This document shows positions 1-5,115 of a DNA stretch of 5,115 bases, one piece after another; within the stretch, counting starts at the first letter, position 1; each line of letters opens with the position of its first letter. The translations under genes were made by a program, and so were the position numbers. The DNA is taken from the NCBI GenBank assembly GCA_013824905.1, contig PNOO01000186.1, positions 1-5,115 on the forward strand, written 5' to 3'. The notes beneath the pieces were generated by a model. The model had not been told where the DNA came from. It ran no database searches and saw only the letters and a list, made by a program, of their open reading frames with translations. The stretch is from Syntrophus sp. (in: bacteria) (GTDB lineage Bacteria; Desulfobacterota; Syntrophia; Syntrophales; UBA5619).

Positions 1-1
1 A

Positions 2-1270
2 GATGTGTGGCTGGCACTGGCCTCCCTCCTGGTCGTTCCCATCATGTTCGTCTTTACTGAGTTTGTCGCCCGGTACACGCGCCGAGGGTTCCGGGAGCTG
101 CAGAAAAGCCTGGGCGATCTCAACGGCGTGATGGAGGAGGCGATCAGCGGTCAGAAAGTGGTCAAGGCCTTTCGCCGCAACGAATCGGTGCTTGCCGCCT
201 TCCGCCGGAGCAATCAGGACGTTTTTAGTGCAGCAGTATGGGCCAACAGTTACGCCTTCCTGCTCATGCCGCTGACGAACGTACTGGGTAACTTCTTCGT
301 CATCGTCCTGGCTGGACTGGGGGGGTTACTGGCCCTCAAGGGGCTGGTCAGCGTCGGAATCATCGCGACCTTTATCAATTACGCTCAGAACTTCATCAGC
401 CCCCTACGCCAGCTCGCGAACATGTATAACTCAATCCAGGCGGCGCTTGCCGGAGCCGAGCGTGTGTTCGAGATGATCGACACCCAGGCTGAATCGGACG
501 ATACCACGGATACCCGGCCGCTGGAGTCGATTCAGGGAAGCGTTCGGTTCGAGCATGTCAGCTTCAGTTACCAACCGGGGATGCCCATCATCAAAGACAT
601 GACCATCGATGCCAAGGCGGGGGAGATGTTTGCCCTGGTCGGACCGACCGGCGCTGGCAAGACGACTCTCATCAACCTTTTGACCCGCTTCTACGAGATC
701 GACGGTGGCAGCATCACTATCGACGGCAGGAATATCAGCGACATCCGGAAATCCGACCTGCGCCGCCGGCTGGGCATCGTGCTGCAGGACACGTTCCTGT
801 TCTCCGGCACTGTCATGGAAAATATCCGGTACGGCCGGCTGGACGCCACCGATGAAGAGTGCATCGAGGCGGCAAAAACTGCCGGCGCCGACCCCTTCAT
901 CCGGCAGTTGACGAACGGCTATCACACCAATCTCACGGAGAGGGCCGGGAACCTGAGTCAGGGGCAGAGGCAGCTTCTTTCCATCGCCCGTGCGATTATC
1001 GCCGACCCGGCGATCCTGATCCTCGACGAGGCGACAAGCAGCGTCGATACACGCACCGAAGCCCGCATCCACACGGCGTTGCTCGGTCTGATGGCGGGGA
1101 GGACTAGCTTCGTGATCGCCCACCGCCTGAGCACAATCCGAGATGCCGGCCAGGTCCTGGTGATCGATAACGGCCGGATCGTCGAAAAGGGAACGCACCG
1201 GGAATTGATCGAGAGACGCGGGTTCTACCACCATCTCTATCTCAGTCAGTTCAAAGGACAGGCAATATAA
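2..1270 (+). CDS. ABC exporter half-transporter (permease fused to ATPase), C-terminal part
   Basis: The reading frame is open to the left edge, so this is the 3' part of a gene. About 420 residues are visible against roughly 580-620 for the family, so the first membrane helices are missing. Residues are counted from the codon at 5. Hydrophobic stretches at about 1-18 and 80-125 are the later transmembrane helices, with the cytoplasmic coupling segment (EEAISGQKVVKAF) between them. The nucleotide-binding domain starts near 178: A-loop Y189, Walker A GPTGAGKTT 213-221, Q-loop Q261, signature LSQGQ 317-321, Walker B ending D341 with catalytic E342, D-loop SSVD 345-348, H-loop H373. The site is therefore complete for ATP hydrolysis. 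In the family such proteins pump lipids, drugs or peptides out across the inner membrane as dimers. The tail (LYLSQFKGQ) resembles the second subunit of heterodimeric LmrCD/YfiBC-type exporters, so a partner gene just upstream is likely. The substrate cannot be told. No clear terminator follows. Confidence 0.95.
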   Translation, partial: DVWLALASLLVVPIMFVFTEFVARYTRRGFRELQKSLGDLNGVMEEAISGQKVVKAFRRNESVLAAFRRSNQDVFSAAVWANSYAFLLMPLTNVLGNFFVIVLAGLGGLLALKGLVSVGIIATFINYAQNFISPLRQLANMYNSIQAALAGAERVFEMIDTQAESDDTTDTRPLESIQGSVRFEHVSFSYQPGMPIIKDMTIDAKAGEMFALVGPTGAGKTTLINLLTRFYEIDGGSITIDGRNISDIRKSDLRRRLGIVLQDTFLFSGTVMENIRYGRLDATDEECIEAAKTAGADPFIRQLTNGYHTNLTERAGNLSQGQRQLLSIARAIIADPAILILDEATSSVDTRTEARIHTALLGLMAGRTSFVIAHRLSTIRDAGQVLVIDNGRIVEKGTHRELIERRGFYHHLYLSQFKGQAI

Positions 1271-1336
1271 AATCATGAGCCAAAAGTCTGCGCCCGTCAT
1301 ACAGCTCAGTACACCTCCTGTTGCGATAAAATCTCC

Positions 1337-1365
1337 TTGACAAAGAGTAACGGCCTTCTTATGTT
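1337..1365 (+). promoter_or_regulatory. Candidate sigma-70-type promoter for the MBL hydrolase gene
   Basis: A perfect -35 hexamer TTGACA (1337-1342) is followed after exactly 17 bases by TATGTT (1360-1365), which matches four of six bases of the -10 consensus including the key first A and last T. It lies in the 208-base noncoding gap after the ABC gene and would give a leader of roughly 105 bases before the ATG at 1479. This is sequence matching only; the -10 box is mediocre. Confidence 0.4.
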
Positions 1366-1478
1366 TCTCCAAAAGGAAAAAATATTCCCTTCAATCAACT
1401 ACGACCGCAAAAAGTCAAGTCGGGGGAATGGGTGAACCACAGATCGTCAATGACTCCCGAAATGCTTAACAGGAGACG

Positions 1479-2345
1479 ATGAAGATTACAGAATCCATAC
1501 ATGCCCTCCGCCATTCATTCAGGCTGGCGCTTGGAGGCGACCATTACGTTGACCGGTTTGTGTACTCTTATCTGATCGCCGGGAAAACGATTTGCCTCGT
1601 CGATACAGGTGTTTTTGCCACAGCTCCCCTGATTCTAGATTACGTGCGGGGCCTGGGACGAAAGCCGGAGGAGATCTCCATGATCCTGCTGACCCATGCC
1701 CATCCCGACCATATCGGAGGCTGTGCTCCGATCAAAAAGAGTGCTCCGGCCCTGGTCGCCATCCACCCTGCCGAGAAGCACTGGGTCGAGGATATCGAGA
1801 AGCAGTATCGTGAAAGACCCATCCCCAACCTGTTTGATCTTGTGAGGGAGAGTGTGCCGGCAGATCTGGAGCTGATCGATGGAGAAACCGTTCCGTGGGA
1901 GGAGGGGAAAACGATCAGAATCATCGATACACCAGGTCATTCTCCCGGATCCGTATCGTTTTTTTTCGAGGAGGAAGGAGCCCTTTTCTCAGGAGATTCG
2001 GTACCCTCAGCAGGAACGATCCCGATTTATGTCGATCCCGTGGCGTCAGTGGCGTCAGTTCAAAAACTAAAGAAGCTCTCCAATGTCCAATACCTTCTGT
2101 CGTCGTGGCATGAACCGATCGCTGGAAAGCGGATAGAGGAAGCGATGGATGAAGGGTACGGGTACATCATGAAGATTGACGCCATCGTCGAGGACATCCA
2201 TCGGAAAGGGCCGCTTTTGTCCTTGGAAGTGTTAAGTTTGCTGGCTCTTGAACGGCTTGGACTCAAAGTCCCCAAGGTGCTGTTCATGGTCGAAACGACG
2301 TTCAGAGGGCATTTGGATAGATTGAAAGGTGTGAAGGGTTCCTGA
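1479..2345 (+). CDS. MBL-fold (metallo-beta-lactamase superfamily) metal-dependent hydrolase
   Basis: The 288-residue protein has a full metallo-beta-lactamase fold signature. The HxHxDH motif is H73, H75, D77, H78 in THAHPDHIGG; the third metal histidine is H154 in DTPGHSPGS; the bridging aspartate is D173 in FSGDS; the last histidine is H211 in SSWHEP. A DTG strand end at 42-44 is also typical. With all seven ligands present, a two-metal (usually zinc) hydrolase is expected, in the broad glyoxalase-II-like group that cleaves thioesters, lactones or phosphoesters. The substrate cannot be read from sequence. The C-terminal 60 residues are mostly helical and may cover the active site. No signal peptide is seen, so it is probably cytoplasmic. 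The ATG is preceded by AGGAG at 1471-1475, only three bases away, a slightly tight spacing. An exact nine-base in-frame tandem repeat codes for VASVAS at 188-193. It stands apart from the ABC gene by 208 bases, so it is probably transcribed separately. Confidence 0.92.
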   Translation: MKITESIHALRHSFRLALGGDHYVDRFVYSYLIAGKTICLVDTGVFATAPLILDYVRGLGRKPEEISMILLTHAHPDHIGGCAPIKKSAPALVAIHPAEKHWVEDIEKQYRERPIPNLFDLVRESVPADLELIDGETVPWEEGKTIRIIDTPGHSPGSVSFFFEEEGALFSGDSVPSAGTIPIYVDPVASVASVQKLKKLSNVQYLLSSWHEPIAGKRIEEAMDEGYGYIMKIDAIVEDIHRKGPLLSLEVLSLLALERLGLKVPKVLFMVETTFRGHLDRLKGVKGS

Positions 2346-2455
2346 TTTTAGTCGCCTTAAAAAGGACGAGCAAACCTCTTTCATTGTCCATTACAGTTAC
2401 GATGGGGAACCGAGCGGCAAACAGAGAAATCAAATAAATTTTAAAGAAGGATGCA
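2346..2455. other. Spacer between MBL gene and small ORF, no clear signals
   Basis: The only symmetry here is a four-base CCTT/AAGG stem with a three-base loop around 2355-2365, too weak to call a terminator. No -35/-10 pair with sensible spacing was found. The last bases carry the ribosome binding site of the next gene (AAGGA, 2447-2451), with the ATG at 2456. Confidence 0.4.
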
Positions 2456-2638
2456 ATGAAACTCGAACTGCAAGGTACCCTTGTGAGCATCACGCCCGAA
2501 AACGATAGAGAAAAGAAGGAACTTGACAACTTGTGGAGAACTCTGATTGACTGCGTAAACAAAACCAGGAAGCTCGTTCCGGTTGGGGAGTACATACCGC
2601 ACATCAAGGAAGTTGCGGTTTTCAACATAGAGGATTAA
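2456..2638 (+). CDS. Small conserved-looking hypothetical protein, 60 residues
   Basis: I do not recognise this protein. It is a short soluble polypeptide with no membrane segment, no signal peptide and a single cysteine at residue 33. It begins with a beta-like stretch (MKLELQGTLVSI), has a charged helix-like middle (about 17-38) and ends with a strand-like segment rich in Val, Ile and Phe. That strand-helix-strand pattern is consistent with a small folded domain. Support for it being real comes from a well-placed Shine-Dalgarno (AAGGA at 2447-2451, four bases before the ATG), a continuous frame and sensible amino-acid composition. It is followed after 82 bases by another unrecognised gene on the same strand, so the two may be co-transcribed. 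A role in regulation or as a partner of the next protein is possible but nothing in the sequence shows it. Confidence 0.6.
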   Translation: MKLELQGTLVSITPENDREKKELDNLWRTLIDCVNKTRKLVPVGEYIPHIKEVAVFNIED

Positions 2639-2703
2639 TATCTCCAGGTTTCTCTTATCCTCGAATGCAATATTGGCAGCGCCTATCCGTTCTATCATAC
2701 TCG

Positions 2704-2711
2704 AAGAAGGG
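2704..2711 (+). promoter_or_regulatory. Ribosome binding site that favours the ATG at 2721
   Basis: The purine run AAGAAGGG ends nine bases before the ATG at 2721. The alternative in-frame TTG at 2673 has no comparable purine run upstream, and the TTG at 2715 lies only three bases after this one. This site is why the shorter start was chosen. Confidence 0.55.
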
Positions 2712-2720
2712 TCATTGGAA

Positions 2721-3293
2721 ATGATAAAAAAATACTATGAAATGGTTTTCGAAGGGTCTTTCGATCTTATGAAAGGTTTTGTTCTGGGTTTCCTTGAGGG
2801 GAGCAGGATACAGGGTGAAGCGATATTCGAGGCAGACCACCATATCGAAAATGAAAGCACGTTCGGACAACTACTGCGCTTCATCGGGGCAAAGGGGGAT
2901 CAGACCAACCTGATCGTCGGTTCCGGACTGCATGACTTGATCCGCGAAGCGATAGAAAAGAGAAACCTCAAGAATCATCTGAAAATTGTTTCGGTGAGGG
3001 AAATTACCGAAGCCTACTTCGATTTCAGCTATCACGCCTATTCTCGAAAATTAGGAGATGAATTGAAAACCCTTTTCGGATCGCTTCCCCCCGGGCTTCG
3101 TATTGAAAAGGGACACGGTCCCAAGGAAACCGTGAATCCCGAAGCAAAAGGGATTGAGGCCTATGCACCGCTCCACGAATATGAAATTGAGGCAAAGGGC
3201 GAAATCCACGGTCCTGTGAAGGAAATCATTAATCTGTATGGAGAGGCTGAGCACAAGGATATGGTGGAGCTGGGAAGTATAAAGCTTGTATAA
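2721..3293 (+). CDS. Hypothetical protein, about 190 residues, with possible internal repeats
   Basis: I do not recognise the family. The frame is open upstream to a stop at 2628-2630, so a longer protein starting at TTG 2673 (206 residues) is possible. ATG 2721 is preferred because of the purine run at 2704-2711. The protein is soluble, with alternating strand-like and helix-like segments. Three stretches share a strand-then-helix look: Y6-L25 (YEMVFEG...), Y99-L122 (YFDFSYHAYSRKLGDEL) and Y154-Y173 (YEIEAKGEIHGPVKEI). The first and third share Y-E-[MI]-x-x-x-G at equal spacing. This suggests a duplicated small alpha/beta unit, perhaps ferredoxin-like, but it is only inspection by eye. A Gly/Pro-rich linker (about 120-150) joins the last two. 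There is no catalytic motif I can name. It lies 45 bases before the LarA-like gene on the same strand and may share its transcript, though its GC content is clearly lower. Confidence 0.75.
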   Translation: MIKKYYEMVFEGSFDLMKGFVLGFLEGSRIQGEAIFEADHHIENESTFGQLLRFIGAKGDQTNLIVGSGLHDLIREAIEKRNLKNHLKIVSVREITEAYFDFSYHAYSRKLGDELKTLFGSLPPGLRIEKGHGPKETVNPEAKGIEAYAPLHEYEIEAKGEIHGPVKEIINLYGEAEHKDMVELGSIKLV

Positions 3294-3312
3294 AAAACCC
3301 ATGGAGCAAAAA

Positions 3313-3318
3313 AGGAGG
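3313..3318 (+). promoter_or_regulatory. Strong Shine-Dalgarno (AGGAGG) at odd distance from the LarA-like ATG
   Basis: AGGAGG is a perfect Shine-Dalgarno. It ends 20 bases before the ATG at 3339, too far for normal initiation, but exactly eight bases before an in-frame ATA at 3327-3329. There is no in-frame ATG, GTG or TTG between the motif and 3339. It may serve a rare AUA start, or mark a place where ATG was changed to ATA by mutation or base-calling error. Confidence 0.6.
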
Positions 3319-3338
3319 CGCCTGCCATAAAAGCAAAG

Positions 3339-4568
3339 ATGGTTAATCTGCGTGTCGCGGGTTGGTTTGGCGAAAGAGATATTGAACTGGCATTTCCATC
3401 GAACTGGGAAGTGACCGAGCGCCGCATGGCGGGCCACGACAAGCCCGCTCTTACCGACGAGGAGATGAGGGCGGCCCTCCGGAACCCCTTCGACTCTCCC
3501 CGGCTGAGCGAACTTGCCAAAGGCAAGCAGAAGGCGGTCATTCTTTTCGACGACCTGCCCAAGCCCACACCCACCAGCCGGATCGTCCCCTTCGTCCTGG
3601 AGGAGATGCATGCCGGAGGGATCACCGACGATCAGATCCGTTTCGTCAACGCGCCGGGCACCCACAGGAACATGACCTATGGGGAGTTGGCGTTGAAGCT
3701 GGGCGCCGACATCGTAGAGAGGTACCCGGTCTACCAGCACAACATATACGAGAACCTGGTGGAGGTGGGGACCACGAGCAACGGCACTCCGGTCCTGGTT
3801 AACCGGGAGTTCATGTCCTGCGACCTGCGGGTGGGCATCGGCAGCATCATCCCTCACCAGTCGGCGGGATTCGGAGCAGGCGGCAAGATCATACTGCCGG
3901 GCATAGCGGGGATGAAGACGGTGGCCTACCACCATACCAACCTCCGCAAAGGTCCCAATAGTAACAAGGTGAAGTTGGGGCGGGTAGACGACAACCCCTT
4001 CCGGCTTGACATAGAGGAGGCGGCGCGGCTGGCTGGTCTGCAGTTCAAGGTAGACTGCGTACTGAATAACCGCCGGGAGGTGGCGGGGCTTTTCGCTGGG
4101 GACTTCGTGGCAGAGCATCGGGCTGGGGTGAAGCTGGCGCGAGAGATCTACACGACGGAGATGTTGAAGGAGATGGATGTCGTGGTGAACAACGGCTATC
4201 CCGATGAGTGCCAGTTCAGGCGCTCCACCTGGACTGTGCCGGTCTCCCTGAGGGAGGGAGGCGATGTGGTGATCGTCAACCATGCCCACTCGGGGCAGGT
4301 GGTGCACCAGTGGAATGGGCGGTTCGGGACTGATTACGGCGGGGGCGGCTGGTCTGCCGGGGCAAAGGCCGACCACCTTGCCAAGGCCAGTAGAGTGATC
4401 ATCATGGCCCCGTTCCTGGCGAAGGTGGACAGAATGGAATTTGGAGCAGCCGACAAGGTGGTGTGGTACAAGACTTGGGGGGAGGTTTTGGCAGACCTGG
4501 TGTCGCGGCATGGGTCTGGCACCAAGGTAGGGGTCTACCCCTACACGCCTATCCAGCTGCCCGTATAG
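3339..4568 (+). CDS. LarA-family (DUF2088) nickel-pincer 2-hydroxy-acid racemase/epimerase homologue
   Basis: The 409-residue protein has the length and motifs of LarA, the nickel-dependent lactate racemase (about 424 residues). The family uses a nickel-pincer nucleotide cofactor bound through a lysine and moves hydride via a keto intermediate. The LarA residues are found at a constant offset of one: H109 (GTHRN, LarA H108), H173 (IPHQSAG, H174), K183 (GAGGKIILPG, K184) and H199 (AYHH, nickel ligand H200). The N-terminal DxTRPxP loop is changed to DDLPKPTP (71-78), giving Lys75 where LarA has Arg75. The motif after NGYP (284-298) ends R294, R295, W298 where LarA has Tyr294, Gln295, Lys298. 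The catalytic core is thus kept but the substrate pocket differs, so lactate is probably not the substrate. Cofactor genes larB, larC and larE are not in this window. The start is uncertain: ATG 3339 is used here, but ATA 3327 sits better with the AGGAGG at 3313-3318 and would add four residues. It is GC-rich (55-68% in three lines counted), unlike its flanks. Confidence 0.9.
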   Translation: MVNLRVAGWFGERDIELAFPSNWEVTERRMAGHDKPALTDEEMRAALRNPFDSPRLSELAKGKQKAVILFDDLPKPTPTSRIVPFVLEEMHAGGITDDQIRFVNAPGTHRNMTYGELALKLGADIVERYPVYQHNIYENLVEVGTTSNGTPVLVNREFMSCDLRVGIGSIIPHQSAGFGAGGKIILPGIAGMKTVAYHHTNLRKGPNSNKVKLGRVDDNPFRLDIEEAARLAGLQFKVDCVLNNRREVAGLFAGDFVAEHRAGVKLAREIYTTEMLKEMDVVVNNGYPDECQFRRSTWTVPVSLREGGDVVIVNHAHSGQVVHQWNGRFGTDYGGGGWSAGAKADHLAKASRVIIMAPFLAKVDRMEFGAADKVVWYKTWGEVLADLVSRHGSGTKVGVYPYTPIQLPV

Positions 4569-4692
4569 TATAACATTTAAAACAGGGGTAACTACTCTGG
4601 TAGCCCCACCATGGAACCGCAATTGACTGGCGAGTAGTATCCCCCCCTCGCGAATGCAAGCAAAATTTTGAGCATTAGAATGTAACAGGAAA
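4569..4692. other. Spacer between LarA-like and PanE-like genes
   Basis: This 124-base gap holds an imperfect hairpin (4585-4607), a run of seven C at 4641-4647 and AT-rich sequence before the next start. TATAAC (4569-4574) and TAGAAT (4676-4681) look like -10 boxes but neither has a -35 partner at proper distance, and the second is only 11 bases from the ATG. I see no gene here. Confidence 0.4.
4585..4607 (+). terminator. Imperfect hairpin after the LarA-like gene, possible weak terminator
   Basis: GGGG (4585-4588) pairs with CCCC (4604-4607) and CTAC (4592-4595) with GTAG (4600-4603), around a TCTG loop, with TAA bulged on the left arm. It begins 17 bases after the stop codon, a usual place for a terminator. 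No T-tract follows, so it is not a convincing intrinsic terminator; it could instead be a processing or stability structure. Confidence 0.25.
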
Positions 4693-5115
4693 ATGAAACT
4701 GTTAATCGAAACCATTTCCATTATTGGCGCCGGTGCCTTAGGAGGCGCCTACGCAAGTATTTTTCATGATATGGACAATCATTGTGTCTCGTTTGTCGCA
4801 AGCGGCGATCGCTTTGAGCGGCTCAGTAGAGAGGGATTAATCGTCAACGGTAAACTTTACAACATCCCTGTTTTTAAGCCTGAAGATCTTTTGCCTCCTT
4901 CTGATCTCATTATAGTTGCTGTAAAGCACAATCAACTAAATGATGCCCTTCGTGAAATGAAAAGTGGAGTCGGACGCGAAACTACGATTATCTCCGTAAT
5001 GAACGGTATAGAAAGTGAGATAAAGATTGGCGCCGCCTATGGTATGGAAAAGGTCCTATATGCCGTCTCTGTAGGTATTGATGGGTTAAGGGAAGGAAAC
5101 CGGGTGAATTTCAAG
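4693..5115 (+). CDS. Ketopantoate reductase family (PanE/ApbA) dehydrogenase, N-terminal part
   Basis: 141 residues are visible before the right edge, about half of the usual 300 or so. The start has a nucleotide-binding Rossmann fold: ISIIGAGALGGAYAS with the glycine-rich loop G12-A-G-A-L-G17. Further on are VAVKHNQ with K78 and SVMNGI with N104. These match the conserved K72 and N98 of E. coli PanE at the same offset as the glycine loop. Family members use NADPH to reduce a 2-keto acid such as 2-dehydropantoate to the 2-hydroxy acid, in the cytoplasm. The second catalytic lysine and the glutamate of the C-terminal domain lie outside the window, so pantoate specificity cannot be checked; many paralogues act on other substrates. 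ATG 4693 is the first start after an in-frame TGA at 4669-4671. Its ribosome site, AGGA at 4687-4690, is only two bases away and weak. The sequence is more AT-rich than the LarA-like gene. Confidence 0.88.
   Translation, partial: MKLLIETISIIGAGALGGAYASIFHDMDNHCVSFVASGDRFERLSREGLIVNGKLYNIPVFKPEDLLPPSDLIIVAVKHNQLNDALREMKSGVGRETTIISVMNGIESEIKIGAAYGMEKVLYAVSVGIDGLREGNRVNFK

Noticed and set aside
1275..1340. Short ORF of 21 codons just after the ABC gene
   Set aside because: It has no ribosome binding site, unremarkable composition and ends inside the candidate -35 box; chance is enough.
431..1372. Open frame on the - strand (313 codons) opposite the ABC gene
   Set aside because: It lies opposite the complete nucleotide-binding domain and shows no domain of its own; it is a shadow of a GC-rich coding strand.
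1957..1966. Run of eight T in the MBL gene, considered as a frameshift or terminator
   Set aside because: The frame continues correctly through it (Phe-Phe-Phe) to the remaining metal ligands, and no hairpin precedes it.
2355..2365. CCTT-AAA-AAGG palindrome after the MBL gene as a terminator
   Set aside because: Four base pairs with a three-base loop and no T-tract is too weak.
4611..4637. Eight-codon ORF (MEPQLTGE) in the gap before the PanE-like gene, possible leader peptide
   Set aside because: There is no Shine-Dalgarno in front and no run of regulatory codons, so attenuation is not supported.
4623..4681. TTGACT (4623-4628) and TAGAAT (4676-4681) as a promoter for the PanE-like gene
   Set aside because: They are separated by 47 bases, far from the 16-18 needed, and neither has another partner at the right distance.
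3051..4721. Long open frame on the - strand (556 codons) opposite the LarA-like gene and both its flanks
   Set aside because: The + strand frame carries every LarA active-site residue. The antisense product is rich in His, Pro, Arg and Val without any motif, as expected opposite a GC-rich gene with strong third-position bias.
3313..4750. The 11-base word AGGAGGCGCCT occurs at 3313-3323 and again at 4740-4750
   Set aside because: The second copy encodes the Gly-Gly-Ala of the Rossmann loop in the PanE-like gene and the first is a Shine-Dalgarno region; different roles, so coincidence is likelier than a shared site.

Overview
The window reads as a piece of bacterial chromosome or metagenome contig. 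All six supported genes lie on the + strand, and both ends cut through a gene. The sequence does not identify the organism. The mix of a half-size ABC exporter, an MBL hydrolase and a nickel-pincer (LarA-family) enzyme, with intermediate GC and Shine-Dalgarno starts, would fit an anaerobic bacterium such as a Desulfobacterota or Chloroflexota member. That placement is inference only.

Layout: (1) 2-1270 is the C-terminal part of a half-size ABC exporter, with the last membrane segments and a complete nucleotide-binding domain. (2) 1271-1478 is noncoding and holds a plausible sigma-70-type promoter at 1337-1365. (3) 1479-2345 is an MBL-fold hydrolase with all seven dinuclear metal ligands. (4) 2346-2455 is a short spacer with nothing convincing in it. 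(5) 2456-2638 and 2721-3293 are two unrecognised small proteins, 60 and about 190 residues. (6) 3339-4568 is a LarA/DUF2088-family protein that keeps the lysine and three histidines of the nickel-pincer active site but has a different substrate pocket. (7) 4569-4692 is a spacer with an imperfect hairpin. (8) 4693 to the right edge is the NADP-binding half of a ketopantoate-reductase-family (PanE/ApbA) dehydrogenase.

The most informative part is the right half. A LarA-type enzyme, whose known relatives racemise or epimerise 2-hydroxy acids by hydride transfer through a 2-keto intermediate, sits directly upstream of a PanE-type reductase, whose known relatives reduce a 2-keto acid to a 2-hydroxy acid. 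Both would work on the same chemical class, so a shared 2-hydroxy-acid pathway is a reasonable hypothesis. The LarA-like gene also has a start-codon puzzle: its strong Shine-Dalgarno sits 8 bases before an in-frame ATA but 20 bases before the first ATG. Base composition changes along the window. Hand-counted 60-base lines gave about 67% GC in the ABC gene, 43-48% in the unknown gene at 2721-3293, 55-68% in the LarA-like gene and 38-50% in the PanE-like gene. This suggests neighbours of different history. No RNA genes, insertion sequences, CRISPR arrays or attachment sites were seen.
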